In this document: in pieces, positions 51,542-60,443 of the stretch
Layout: each line of letters begins with the position of its first letter
Numbering within the stretch: position 1 is the first letter of the stretch
Assembly (NCBI RefSeq): GCF_026241895.1
Contig: NZ_JAPJIV010000014.1
Span: forward strand, 1-64,000
Origin: Pseudomonas sp. RIT-562
Lineage (GTDB): Bacteria > Pseudomonadota > Gammaproteobacteria > Pseudomonadales > Pseudomonadaceae
Reading direction: 5' to 3'
DNA length: 64,000 nucleotides
Notes under the pieces: model-generated
Database searches by the model: none
Told to the model about the DNA's origin: nothing
Seen by the model: the letters and a program-made list of their open reading frames with translations, nothing else
Program-made: the position numbers and the translations under genes

Positions 51542-52579
51542 TTACTGATCGGCGGTCTGCATGCCTGCGCGGTTTGGCATGGCCAACGTCCGAGAAAAGA
51601 ACCGCCCCGCCTCGCTGATCATGTTGCGATGAATATCCTCGCGATCAACCCCATCGGCATCGGTACACAGTGCTGGCATCGCGGCTATCTGCTCTGCATT
51701 ACAGGGTGCCATAAACACGAAATGCCCGGCGCCGGCCAGCAACTTGAAATCCGGGGCGATCGGCAGTTTGCGCGCCAGGGCGGCGGCGTTTTTGTCGAAA
51801 GCCACCAGCTTGTCACCGTCACCGCTGTAGAGCAGCACCGGCACGTGCACGTCCGCCAACGTATGTCGGCCGAACTTGAGACTCAATGGCGCCATCAGCA
51901 GCAAGGCATGCACTCGTGGATCGGCCACAGGCTGCAGGTCATCGCGGTCGACGATCAGTTCGCCCTGGGTGTTGCAGGCGTCGCGATCGTCCGGACGCTC
52001 CTGGCAATATCGGCGCAGGCGATCAAGATCGGGGGTTGCGCCGGAGAGAATCAACGCGGTTTCGCCGCCTGCCGAGTAACCGATCACCCCGACTTGCCCG
52101 GCATTGACGAATGGCGCAAGCATCGCATCGCCCAGGGTGGCAGTGATGGCTTCGGAAATCTGGATCGGCCGGCCATAGAGGTTGCTCAAGGTGCCGAGAC
52201 GACTGTGGTCCTTGGAGTTGTCACCCGGATGGATTACCGCCACCACCACAAAGCCCTTGCGCGCCAGCGAGGTCATCAGGTCATGCAAGGCCAGGGGCGT
52301 GCCGGTATTTCCGTGGGATAACATCAGCATCGGGTAACGACCGATGGCCACCGGGATGTCCTCGCCCGCTTCGACCGAGTAGCCTTCAAGCTGGCTTGCG
52401 TGCTCCTTGGCGCTCGACGGATAGAACGCAATGGCGCGCATCGGCTGCAAGTCCAGGGGGTCGAGAAACGTCATCTCGTGATACCCGACGCTCCAGTGGG
52501 GATGCAGCGCAGGCGCCGCGTGCACCAAATTCAGGCTGGCGCACAGGCTCATCAGCAATGCTGCACAAAGACGCACCAT
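51542..52579 (-). CDS. Secreted alpha/beta hydrolase (dienelactone hydrolase/PAF-AH-like)
   Basis: 345 aa with a signal peptide (about 1-21, cleavage after VHA). Nucleophile elbow VIGYSAGGETAL (Ser about residue 172), oxyanion region LMLSHGNTGTP, acid in VLLYSGDGDKLV, and His in LLAGAGHFVFM. Two pairs of Cys may form disulphides in the periplasm. Hydrolyses an ester or lactone; substrate unknown. It extends to within 58 bp of the end of the MFS gene. Confidence 0.87.
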   Translation of the reverse strand: MVRLCAALLMSLCASLNLVHAAPALHPHWSVGYHEMTFLDPLDLQPMRAIAFYPSSAKEHASQLEGYSVEAGEDIPVAIGRYPMLMLSHGNTGTPLALHDLMTSLARKGFVVVAVIHPGDNSKDHSRLGTLSNLYGRPIQISEAITATLGDAMLAPFVNAGQVGVIGYSAGGETALILSGATPDLDRLRRYCQERPDDRDACNTQGELIVDRDDLQPVADPRVHALLLMAPLSLKFGRHTLADVHVPVLLYSGDGDKLVAFDKNAAALARKLPIAPDFKLLAGAGHFVFMAPCNAEQIAAMPALCTDADGVDREDIHRNMISEAGRFFSRTLAMPNRAGMQTADQ

Positions 52580-52659
52580 GGAACGCCCTACCCTGTTACC
52601 CGACCTGTGACCACAACCTGTGCTGCACGACTCGGGCCATCTATGAAATAGCCAGAAAC

Positions 52660-52708
52660 AAAAAACTCCGTACCTGGCGCTTGCGCTTCCAGAATACAGA
52701 GTTTTTTG
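52660..52708 (-). terminator. Terminator of azoR
   Basis: A long imperfect stem (AAAAAACTC, GTA, CTGG pairing with CCAG, TAC, GAGTTTTTT) with T-run in both directions. It ends the azoreductase transcript. Confidence 0.75.
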
Positions 52709-52745
52709 TGTATTGCCTGAGCTGTTTCAGCTCTTTACCCAAGCC

Positions 52746-53357
52746 TTACGCGGCGGCGAACAACTGCTCATTGATGCGCGTGTGTGCGTCATTCATGGCT
52801 TTAGTGCGCACTTCGTCACCATAGGCGAGGCCTTCGGCACGCACGAACTCGATGTCGGTGATACCGAGGAAGCCAAACAGCAGCTTCAAATAGTCTTCAT
52901 GGGCTACGCCACTCGCCTGACCGGCGTGCAGGCCGCCTGCAGTCGACACAATCACCACCTTCTTACCGCCACACAGGCCTTCAGGGCCGGCTTCGGTATA
53001 GCGGAAAGTCTGGCCGGCCACCGCGATGCGGTCGATCCAGGCCTTGAGCTGGGTCGGAATAGTGAAGTTGTACATCGGTGCGGCAATGACTACGGCATCG
53101 GCGGCGAGGAATTCAGCCAGGGTCGTGGCGCTCAGATCGGCCTCGTGTTGTTGCGCAGCGTTACGCAACTCGGCAGTGGTGCCGGCCGCGACCAGGGTGG
53201 TGGAAGAGAAATGGCTGATGGCATCGGCGGCCAGGTCACGGTAAGTCACCACGGTACCTGCTTCAGCGGCCTTCCATGCGTTGACTACTTCGCTGCTCAG
53301 CTGACGGGACGCCGAGTTGTCACCCAGAATGCTCGAATCGATATGCAACAGTTTCAT
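52746..53357 (-). CDS. azoR: FMN-dependent NADH-azoreductase
   Basis: 203 aa flavodoxin-like fold. Phosphate-binding loop MKLLHIDSSILGDNSASRQLS, FMN contacts in VIAAPMYNFTIPTQLKAWIDR and VIVSTAGGLH. AzoR reduces azo dyes and quinones by two-electron transfer from NADH and protects against thiol and quinone stress. Divergent from a LysR gene at 128 bp, the usual arrangement for its own regulator. Confidence 0.93.
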   Translation of the reverse strand: MKLLHIDSSILGDNSASRQLSSEVVNAWKAAEAGTVVTYRDLAADAISHFSSTTLVAAGTTAELRNAAQQHEADLSATTLAEFLAADAVVIAAPMYNFTIPTQLKAWIDRIAVAGQTFRYTEAGPEGLCGGKKVVIVSTAGGLHAGQASGVAHEDYLKLLFGFLGITDIEFVRAEGLAYGDEVRTKAMNDAHTRINEQLFAAA

Positions 53358-53485
53358 AAGGGAACTCCAAGGTGATGATCGCCAGCCGGCGATCTGATGG
53401 AGTGAATCCTACAGATGAAACCAATAGCCGATTAGTCAGCAACAATGCGATTATTCGTCCCACTGATAGAACAATCGGACTGGCC

Positions 53486-54394
53486 ATGCAAGATCTCAAC
53501 GATCTCTATTATTTTGCCAAGGTGGTCGAAGCCGGTGGTTTCGCCGCTGCGGGGCGCGTGTTGGGCATTCCCAAGTCGCGCCTGTCACGGCGCATTGCCG
53601 AACTGGAAGAGCGCCTGGGTGCACGCCTGCTACAGCGCACTACGCGCCAGCTCAAATTAACCGCCGTAGGCGAGCGCTATTTGCGCCACTGCCAGGCCAT
53701 GTTGCTGGAAGCCGAAATGGCTGACGAAGCCGTGGCCAGCATGTCCAGCGAACCGCGAGGGCGGCTGCGGGTGTCCTGTCCGGTCGGTTTGGTCCATGAA
53801 ATTCTGCCCGGTGTCATCAGCAACTTCCTCGAAAAGTTTCCCCAGGTGCAGCTGGAAGTGATGCTGCTCAACCGCCGCGTCGACCTGGTTACCGAAGGCA
53901 TCGATGTGGCCCTGCGCGTGCGGGAGCTGGGCGATGAAGACCCGCAGCTGGTTACTCGTCGGCTGCGCCAGGCACAGATGGCCCTGGTGGCCAGCCCGGG
54001 TTTTCTTCTGCAGCGCGAGATCACTCATCCCGAAGAATTGAAAAACCTCCCGGCCCTGGGAGCCCTGGAAGCGGATCGGCTGATGCATATCCGCCTGCTC
54101 GACCAGCACGGCAAGAGCTTCGACCTTGCCCTGGAAGCGCGCCTGGGCATTGACGATTTCATCGTGCGCAAGGCGTGCACGCTGGCCGGACAGGGCTTCA
54201 CCATGCTGCCGATGATGTACTGCGAGCAGGAATTGCACGACGGTTCACTGGTGCAACTGCTGCCTGAATGGTCATTGCCCGGCGGCTGGCTGCAGGCTGT
54301 CTACCCGCATCGACGGGGCGTGATGCCGGCGGTTCGCGCCTGGATCGATCACCTGGTCGAGTCATTCAACGCCTGTGGAGAGCGACTGTTATGA
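53486..54394 (+). CDS. LysR-family regulator
   Basis: 302 aa from MQDLNDLYYFAKVVEAGGFAAA; the open frame back to 53372 lacks domain sequence. Winged helix at residues 3-60 (GRVLGIPKSRLSRRIAELEERLGARLLQRTTR), effector domain after about 88. CrgA/DsdC-like branch. It faces azoR and probably controls it. Its stop overlaps the next start (ATGA). Confidence 0.9.
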   Translation: MQDLNDLYYFAKVVEAGGFAAAGRVLGIPKSRLSRRIAELEERLGARLLQRTTRQLKLTAVGERYLRHCQAMLLEAEMADEAVASMSSEPRGRLRVSCPVGLVHEILPGVISNFLEKFPQVQLEVMLLNRRVDLVTEGIDVALRVRELGDEDPQLVTRRLRQAQMALVASPGFLLQREITHPEELKNLPALGALEADRLMHIRLLDQHGKSFDLALEARLGIDDFIVRKACTLAGQGFTMLPMMYCEQELHDGSLVQLLPEWSLPGGWLQAVYPHRRGVMPAVRAWIDHLVESFNACGERLL

Positions 54395-54750
54395 AGACTG
54401 CACGGATGAGCGAAGCGGATGTAGCGCAGTTTTGCCTGGCCTTGCCGGGTGCCCGGGAAGACTACAAATGGGGTGGCGTGCGGGTATTTTCCATCGCCGC
54501 AAACAAGATGTTCGCGCTACAGGGTTTGCGCGGCGACTCGCTGGCCTTCAAGGTCGACAAGGATCTGTTTCTGGGACACTGCGACCGCCCCGGCATCCAT
54601 CCCGCGCCTTACCTGGCCCGGGCCCAATGGATCATCATGGACGCGCCCTACCCGCTGGGCGCTGAAGAACTGCAGGCATTATTGCAACGCTCCCACCAGT
54701 TGGTGGTCAGCAAATTGCCCAAGCGTACCCAGGTGGGACTGTTGCTCTAG
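54391..54750 (+). CDS. MmcQ/YjbR-family protein
   Basis: 119 aa from MKTARMSEADVAQFCLALPGAREDYKWGG. The YjbR fold is recognisable from LPGA, the Trp-Gly of KWGG, FALQGLRGDSLAFKVD and the C-terminal LQRSHQLVVSKLPK. Proposed to bind DNA or a small ligand; function unsettled. Coupled to the LysR gene by a 4-nt overlap. The stop TAG shares CTAG with the stop of the converging DUF1294 gene. Confidence 0.85.
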   Translation: MKTARMSEADVAQFCLALPGAREDYKWGGVRVFSIAANKMFALQGLRGDSLAFKVDKDLFLGHCDRPGIHPAPYLARAQWIIMDAPYPLGAEELQALLQRSHQLVVSKLPKRTQVGLLL

Positions 54751-55154
54751 AACAGCGCGAACAAATGGGCGCCGAGGAACAGCTGGTCGATCCAGAACAC
54801 CTGGTGCAGCAGGACGATGGCCCAGAACAGGACCTGATAGGAAATCTTGCGGGTCTTGTGCCGAAATACTTGCTGCGCCACCAGGGCACCTGGCCAGCCA
54901 CCGGCCAGTTCCACGGCGTGCAGGACATTCTCCGGGGTGCGCCAACGATCGGTGCGAGCCTTGTGCTTGTCGCTCCAGTAGAGCAAGAACGCCAGCACAC
55001 TGACGATGCCGTAGGCGGCCAGGGGAATCAGCGAGATCCCCTGCAGCCACATCAATACCGAGCCGGTCAGCGGCAGCGCGCACACCAGCGCAAATACCAG
55101 CGATTTGAGTCGTGGATTGCGGATTTTGCCAGGGCGCGCGCTGCTGTCGATCAT
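54747..55154 (-). CDS. DUF1294 membrane protein
   Basis: 135 aa with three to four hydrophobic helices; the DUF1294 core is LLYWSDKHKARTDRWRTPENVLHAVELAGGWPGALVAQQVFRHKTRK (seen here as separate segments between residues 58 and 104). Inner membrane, function unknown. Its ATG overlaps the stop of uppP by 4 nt. Confidence 0.87.
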   Translation of the reverse strand: MIDSSARPGKIRNPRLKSLVFALVCALPLTGSVLMWLQGISLIPLAAYGIVSVLAFLLYWSDKHKARTDRWRTPENVLHAVELAGGWPGALVAQQVFRHKTRKISYQVLFWAIVLLHQVFWIDQLFLGAHLFALF

Positions 55155-55984
55155 GGCTTGGCCGCGGTCCAGTCAACCCAGCCGAACTGCCAGGTGGCGA
55201 GGATCAGCAAACCGAACGCGATGCGGTACCAGGCGAACACGGCGTAACTGTGGTTGGCGATGAACTTGAGCAGCCCACGTACCGCGATCATCGCGAAGAT
55301 GAACGCGGTGACGAAGCCCACGGCAAACACCGGGAAGTCCGCCGGAACGAACAGGTCGCGGTACTTGTAGCCCGAGTACACGGCGGCACCGACCATGGTC
55401 GGCATGGCCAGGAAGAACGAGAACTCGGTGGCCGTTTTGCGCGACAGGCCGAACAGCAAGCCGCCGATGATGGTCGAGCCCGACCGCGAAGTGCCAGGAA
55501 TCATCGCCAGGCACTGGGCAAAACCGACTTTCAGGGCATCTTTCCAGGTGATCTCATCCACCGTCTCGGCGTGCACTTCATGCTCGCGGCGCTCGGCCCA
55601 CAACATGACGATACCGCCGACGACCAGCGCCGTCGCCACGGTGACGGCGTTAAACAGGTAATGATGGATCAGGTCGGCAAAAATCACCCCCAGCACCACC
55701 GCCGGCGTGAACGCGATCAACAGGTTGACGGTAAAGCGGCGAGCGCTGGGCTGGGTCGGCAAGCCGATGACGACGTCAAGAATCTTGCGGCGAAACTCCC
55801 ACACCACCGCCAGGATCGCTCCGAGCTGGATGATGATGTTAAACGCCATGGCCCGCTCACCACCGAAGTTGAGCAGGTCCGCGACGATAATCTGGTGTCC
55901 GGTACTGGAAATGGGCAGAAACTCCGTCAGCCCTTCTACAACGCCTAGTATCAATGCCTGAAAGGCGGTCCAAAGATCCATCAA
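55151..55984 (-). CDS. uppP: Undecaprenyl-diphosphatase UppP (BacA)
   Basis: 277 aa, polytopic. Active-site motifs: VEGLTEFLPISSTGH (Glu-rich motif, residues about 16-30) and MIPGTSRSGSTI (about 160-171). It dephosphorylates undecaprenyl diphosphate to recycle the lipid carrier for peptidoglycan; overexpression gives bacitracin resistance. Followed by DUF1294 with a 4-nt overlap. Confidence 0.95.
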   Translation of the reverse strand: MMDLWTAFQALILGVVEGLTEFLPISSTGHQIIVADLLNFGGERAMAFNIIIQLGAILAVVWEFRRKILDVVIGLPTQPSARRFTVNLLIAFTPAVVLGVIFADLIHHYLFNAVTVATALVVGGIVMLWAERREHEVHAETVDEITWKDALKVGFAQCLAMIPGTSRSGSTIIGGLLFGLSRKTATEFSFFLAMPTMVGAAVYSGYKYRDLFVPADFPVFAVGFVTAFIFAMIAVRGLLKFIANHSYAVFAWYRIAFGLLILATWQFGWVDWTAAKP

Positions 55985-56270
55985 TCCCCCAAGAAGCGAT
56001 GCTCGTCGGCATGCCCCGTTAATATTTTCAATGCATTTACTGCGATCAGTCTGGTTGTCGCACCGCGAGCCGCAACCTCTGGATAAACCACGACTTGGCG
56101 TAGAAAGTTCATGCCGGATTCAGGTTTTGGCGCGCGGGGCCGAAATCCTATCAGACAAGTCCGTTTTACGCTGCCGAGTATTGGTCTTGTGTGCAAACCC
56201 GAGCCTGCCATCCGGGGTGAAATGCTGGCGATCCTTTATGACAAGAACAAGAAACCGGAGTAACCGCCTT

Positions 56271-57905
56271 ATGAACAGCTTGCGCACTATGTCGATCAGT
56301 CGCCGCCTGTGGCTCATCCTGATTGTGGCCGTGATGATGCTGATGACGCTGGGCGGATTGATGCTCAGGCAGATTCACTCCGACTTGTACCAAGCCAAGG
56401 CGCAGAAAACCCAGCACGTGGTGCAGACCGCCAGCGGCATCCTCAACTATTACCACGACCTCGAAACCACCGGCGCGCTGACCCGCGAGGCGGCGCAGAA
56501 GCAGGCGCTGACGGCGGTGCGTGGCCTGCGGTACGACCAGAACGATTACTTCTGGATCAACGACCTGGTCCCGGTCATGGTCATGCACCCGGCCAACCCC
56601 AAACTCGATGGCCAGAATTTATCAGCGATCCGCGACCCGGACGGCTTTGCCCTGTTCAACGAGATGGTCGCGGTGGCCAAGGCCAAGGGTGCCGGCACGG
56701 TCAACTATCGCTGGCCCAAGCCCGGTGCCAGTGAGCCGGTAGAGAAAACCTCCTACGTCAAGTTGTTCGAGCCCTGGGGCTGGGTGATCGGTTCTGGTGT
56801 CTACATTGATGACATGCAAGGCGAGTTCTACGCCCAGGTGTGGAAAGCGACACTGGTCGGCCTGGTGATCGCGGCAATCATGGCGCTGCTGGTGATCCTG
56901 ATTGCCCGCAGCATCGTGCGTCCCCTGCAGGAAACCGTGAATGCCATGGCCAATATCGCCAGCGGTGAGAGTGATCTGACCCGCAGCCTCGACACCCATG
57001 GTCGCGATGAGGTCACGCAACTGGCCCAGCACTTCAATGCGTTTACGGCCAAATTGCGTCTGGTCATTGGTCAGCTGCAAATCTCCGCCAGCGATCTCGG
57101 TGAATCGTCCAGCGCCTTGGGCAATGACGCCGCCGAGGCGCAACAACGCAGCCAGCAGCAGTCCCAGCAAATGGAACTGGTGGCAACGGCGATCAACGAG
57201 GTCACGTACGGAGTTCAGGACGTGGCGAAGAATGCCGAGCATGCCGCCAGCGAAATGCGCGATGCGCAAACCCAGGCGCAGCAGGGTCAGGTGAACATCG
57301 ACGGCAGTTTGCAGCAAATCGACAAATTGTCCGGGACTATCGAACAGGCGGTTGAAGTGATTCGCACCTTGGCCGCCGAAAGTACGCAAATTGGCACGGT
57401 GCTCGAAGTGATCCGCTCGATTGCCGAGCAAACCAATCTGTTGGCACTCAACGCCGCCATTGAAGCCGCCCGGGCCGGTGAGCAGGGGCGCGGGTTTGCG
57501 GTAGTGGCGGACGAGGTCAGGTTGCTGGCGCAGCGCACGCAGAAATCCACGGCCGAGATTCAGTCGATGATCGAGCGTTTGCAGAATCATTCGGAAGCAG
57601 CCGTCAAGGTGATCGGCGACAGCAGCCGCGCATCGCAACTGACCATCGAACAGGCAGGCCTCGCCGGCGCGAGCTTGAGTGCCATCGGCCAGGCCTTGCG
57701 CAACCTCAACGGCCTGAACGCCTCCATCGCCAGCGCCACCTTGCAGCAGGCGCATGTGGTGGAGGATATCAACCAGAACGTGACCCAGGCCGCTGGTTTG
57801 TCCCACAGCACTGCGCTGGCGGCCGAGCAATCGAGCGTGGCCAGTGTGCGGCTCAAGGGGTTGAGTGAGCAGTTGAATGGCTTGCTCAAGCAGTTTCGGG
57901 TGTAA
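56271..57905 (+). CDS. Methyl-accepting chemotaxis protein with single Cache domain
   Basis: 544 aa from MNSLRTMSISRRLWLILIVAV, behind GGAG; the earlier open frame is not receptor-like. TM1 about 13-33, periplasmic sCache_2 about 35-190 (YDQNDYFWINDLVPVMVMHPANPKLDG), TM2 about 195-215, HAMP from SIVRPLQETVNAM, then a methylation helix region and the signalling tip EQTNLLALNAAIEAARAGEQGRGFAVVADEVR. No C-terminal CheR-docking pentapeptide. sCache_2 receptors sense small organic acids; ligand unknown. Confidence 0.92.
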   Translation: MNSLRTMSISRRLWLILIVAVMMLMTLGGLMLRQIHSDLYQAKAQKTQHVVQTASGILNYYHDLETTGALTREAAQKQALTAVRGLRYDQNDYFWINDLVPVMVMHPANPKLDGQNLSAIRDPDGFALFNEMVAVAKAKGAGTVNYRWPKPGASEPVEKTSYVKLFEPWGWVIGSGVYIDDMQGEFYAQVWKATLVGLVIAAIMALLVILIARSIVRPLQETVNAMANIASGESDLTRSLDTHGRDEVTQLAQHFNAFTAKLRLVIGQLQISASDLGESSSALGNDAAEAQQRSQQQSQQMELVATAINEVTYGVQDVAKNAEHAASEMRDAQTQAQQGQVNIDGSLQQIDKLSGTIEQAVEVIRTLAAESTQIGTVLEVIRSIAEQTNLLALNAAIEAARAGEQGRGFAVVADEVRLLAQRTQKSTAEIQSMIERLQNHSEAAVKVIGDSSRASQLTIEQAGLAGASLSAIGQALRNLNGLNASIASATLQQAHVVEDINQNVTQAAGLSHSTALAAEQSSVASVRLKGLSEQLNGLLKQFRV

Positions 57906-57988
57906 CGAAATACTCCGACAACAATGACGCTGCCAGCGTGGCGGCTGTCCGGTACAATCCGCTCCCCTTCCCCTCCCAAGGAGCTTTC

Positions 57989-58552
57989 ATGTCCGGGCTA
58001 GAACTGTTTGCCGCCGCCCTCGGTGTCATCGCCGTCTGGTTGACGGTCAAACAGAATCCCTGGTGCTGGCCGATCGGCCTGGTCATGGTCCTGCTCTATA
58101 GCTGGGTATTTTTCGAGGTGAAGCTGTACTCGGACATGCTGCTGCAGGTGGTCTACGCCGCGTTGCAAGTGTACGGCTGGTGGCAGTGGACGCGCGGCGG
58201 TGATCAACGGCTGGGGCGCCAGGTCAGCCAGCTCACGGCGGCACCGATCGCCTTGAGCTTGACCCTGGGCGCCATCGGCAGCCTCGCGCTGGGGGCAGCG
58301 ATGGCGCACTGGACCGATGCGGCGCAACCCTGGCTGGATGCCGCGCTCACAGGGTTTAGTCTGGTGGCGCAACTGTGGATGGCACAGAAGCGCGTGCAAT
58401 GCTGGCCGCTGTGGATCGTGCTGGACGTGATTTTCGTCGGGCTGTTCATTTACAAAGGCATGTACCTCACCGCCGGTCTTTACACGCTGTTCACCCTGAT
58501 AGCGATCCAGGGCTGGCGTGAATGGCGCTCCGACCTGGCGTTGCGCGCATGA
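57989..58552 (+). CDS. pnuC: Nicotinamide riboside transporter PnuC
   Basis: 187 aa from MSGLELFAAALGVIAVWLTVK, behind AAGGAG. Seven hydrophobic segments; the family motif is NPWCWPIGLVMVLLYSW and YAALQVYGWWQW, whose Trp residues line the substrate path. Facilitates uptake of nicotinamide riboside, trapped by phosphorylation. The downstream NadR-like kinase overlaps by 4 nt and would supply that step. Confidence 0.92.
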   Translation: MSGLELFAAALGVIAVWLTVKQNPWCWPIGLVMVLLYSWVFFEVKLYSDMLLQVVYAALQVYGWWQWTRGGDQRLGRQVSQLTAAPIALSLTLGAIGSLALGAAMAHWTDAAQPWLDAALTGFSLVAQLWMAQKRVQCWPLWIVLDVIFVGLFIYKGMYLTAGLYTLFTLIAIQGWREWRSDLALRA

Positions 58553-59091
58553 AGATCGTGGTGCTCACAGGTCCGGAATCCAGCGGCAAGAGCTGGCTGT
58601 CCAACTTGATCCAGGCGCATTTTGGCGGTGTGCTGGTCGGCGAATACGTTCGGCATTTCATCGACAGCCAAGCTCGCGACACCTGCTACGCAGACATCGA
58701 AGCCATAGCCCAAGGCCAGTTGGCCTGGGAGGACGCGGCTCGCGCCGGGCAACCGTCGCTGCTGATTCTCGACACCCACCTGTTGAGCAATATCCTCTGG
58801 AGCAACACCTTGTTTGGCGCCTGCCCGGCCTGGATCGAGCAGGCATTGCTGGCCCGGCACTACGACCTGCATTTGTTGCTCAGCCCGGAAGCCGTCAACT
58901 GGCACGACGACGGCCAGCGTTGCCAACCACACCTGGCAGAACGTCAGGCATTTTTCCAGGCTACCGAGCAATGGCTCCAACAGCACCACCAGCCCTTCCA
59001 GGTCCTGCAAGGTGACTGGCAGGAACGCAAGGTCGCGGCTTTCGAAGCCGTATCACGCTTGCTTCAACCGGCTGCAACTGTCCATTCCTGA
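58549..59091 (+). CDS. NadR-like nicotinamide riboside kinase
   Basis: 180 aa from MKIVVLTGPESSGKSWLSN, with P-loop GPESSGKS at residues 8-15. It corresponds to the C-terminal kinase domain of NadR (AAA_28); the N-terminal HTH and adenylyltransferase domains are absent. Further matching segments: VGEYVRHFID, LLILDTHLLSNILW. It likely phosphorylates nicotinamide riboside brought in by PnuC. Coupled to pnuC by ATGA. Confidence 0.9.
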   Translation: MKIVVLTGPESSGKSWLSNLIQAHFGGVLVGEYVRHFIDSQARDTCYADIEAIAQGQLAWEDAARAGQPSLLILDTHLLSNILWSNTLFGACPAWIEQALLARHYDLHLLLSPEAVNWHDDGQRCQPHLAERQAFFQATEQWLQQHHQPFQVLQGDWQERKVAAFEAVSRLLQPAATVHS

Positions 59092-59383
59092 AACACACCC
59101 TGACGCGAAAACCCACGAGCTAAAGCGGCTTGGCGGGTTATTCGCGAAACTGTTAAGTCAATGAGACAACATCTCTTTGGCGGCGTTAGCGAGCGCCAGC
59201 GCCTCAATTGCGGGGAATATTCCCCAACTCTGTCTCACCGACTTTACAAAACTCAAACCAGCAAACCTAAATATTAAGTTAACTATCTGTATTTAAAGAA
59301 AAACCCAAAAGCGGCACACCTTCTGCTCTCTCCTTCGCAACGCTGATAAGGGCCAGCGTTCACTTACAGAAGGAATTGCCGCC
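59092..59383. promoter_or_regulatory. Control region of the fap amyloid operon
   Basis: 292 bp, AT-rich in the middle. It holds a perfect 14-bp palindrome GGGGAATATTCCCC (59212-59225), a candidate sigma-54 promoter (59312-59327) and a 7-bp hairpin AACGCTG/CAGCGTT (59339-59360) between promoter and ribosome site. Confidence 0.6.
59312..59327 (+). promoter_or_regulatory. Candidate sigma-54 (-24/-12) promoter of fapA
   Basis: CGGCACACCTTCTGCT has GG and GC separated by exactly 10 bases and resembles TGGCAC-N5-TTGCW with two or three mismatches. It is about 57 bp before the GTG start of fapA. RpoN control is inference. Confidence 0.45.
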
Positions 59384-59818
59384 GTGGGGAAATTCGATAA
59401 TCGCATCTATGGCCTGCTACTGATTGGATGCGCACTCGCCATCAGTGCCTCACTGCCTGCACATGCCGATAACGGCATCATTACAATCAAGCGTGATGTG
59501 CAAACACGCAATGCCGTTATTCCTCCGCTGGTCCCCGATCCGAACCCGACTACCGTCAACGCCAACCCGTCTCAACATATTCTCAAACAGACGAATGAGT
59601 TGAGCGATGGCGACTTTGCCAACGTTGCCAGCGGCGCCAGTATTTCGCGCATGGTCACGCAGAACACCAATAACCTGACCGGCAATATGAACCAAACCCA
59701 ACTTTCCAACCAGCCCGCCGGGCGTTCGGGAAATTCGGGTGGCGGCATTGCCAACATGGTCAATTCAAGTATGACCAAGGGTCTGGGCACGCTGAACATC
59801 ATAACGGGAGGCCGTTAG
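59384..59818 (+). CDS. fapA: Fap operon protein FapA
   Basis: 144 aa, GTG start with AAGGA 9 nt upstream. Signal peptide (about 1-28, LLLIGCALAISASLPAHA). The mature part is Asn/Gln/Gly-rich and disordered (TVNANPSQHILKQTNEL, MVTQNTNNLTGNMNQTQLSNQ). FapA is a minor component that modulates FapB/FapC assembly. First of six genes; one base separates it from fapB. Confidence 0.9.
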   Translation: MGKFDNRIYGLLLIGCALAISASLPAHADNGIITIKRDVQTRNAVIPPLVPDPNPTTVNANPSQHILKQTNELSDGDFANVASGASISRMVTQNTNNLTGNMNQTQLSNQPAGRSGNSGGGIANMVNSSMTKGLGTLNIITGGR

Positions 59819-59819
59819 G

Positions 59820-60392
59820 ATGAACCGCACGCTGCTCGTCATCGCCATGTTTTGCAGTGCATCAACCTTCGCCCAATCTCCGGTGATCAACAACGCCGAA
59901 ATCGATAATTCCGGCATGCAATACCAAGGCAACCTTACGGTTAACCAGGCGGCTGGCGATCAGCAACAACAGGCCAACGCCCGAGCTATCGCCATTGGCC
60001 ACGGCGCCAGTGCGACCACGCAGATTCGCCAGCGCTCAGGTAGCGTTGGCAACCCGGCGATGGATGCCAGCTCCAGCATTCAAGGCGACTCCTTCAGTCG
60101 CGGCAACGGTGCACTGGGCGTGAACCAGAGCTCCGGCGCCAGCAACCAGCAGGCGAACGCACTGCGCATCAGCGTCAGTGACCAGCCGCAAAGTATCGAC
60201 GACAGCGTCCTCATGCAACAGAACGTGGCGCTGCTCAACAACTCCGATGCAATTGACTCTGCACCAGGCTATCGCCAGGTCACCACCAGTGACCAGGCTT
60301 TCACCGGTAGCCGCGGGGTAATTCAGTTGAATCAGAGTGCCGGGGTGGGAAATCGAATGGGTAACACCCTGAGCATACGGGTCGCGGATTGA
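59820..60392 (+). CDS. fapB: Amyloid nucleator FapB
   Basis: 190 aa with signal peptide (about 1-19, cleavage after TFAQ region). Three imperfect repeats of the GNxxVNQAAGxxNQQANA type: YQGNLTVNQAAGDQQQQANA, GNGALGVNQSSGASNQQANA and GSRGVIQLNQSAGVGNRMGN. These are the amyloidogenic units. FapB is thought to nucleate FapC fibres on the cell surface. Ends IRVAD without Cys. Confidence 0.93.
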   Translation: MNRTLLVIAMFCSASTFAQSPVINNAEIDNSGMQYQGNLTVNQAAGDQQQQANARAIAIGHGASATTQIRQRSGSVGNPAMDASSSIQGDSFSRGNGALGVNQSSGASNQQANALRISVSDQPQSIDDSVLMQQNVALLNNSDAIDSAPGYRQVTTSDQAFTGSRGVIQLNQSAGVGNRMGNTLSIRVAD

Positions 60393-60443
60393 CCCAAACA
60401 GGTAATAACAACACTTAACCTAAAATAAGTACGGAGAATCACC

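Noticed and set aside
56031..56270. 80-residue N-terminal extension of the chemoreceptor frame
   Set aside because: It precedes TM1 with non-receptor sequence; ATG 56271 has GGAG upstream and gives the normal receptor N-terminus.
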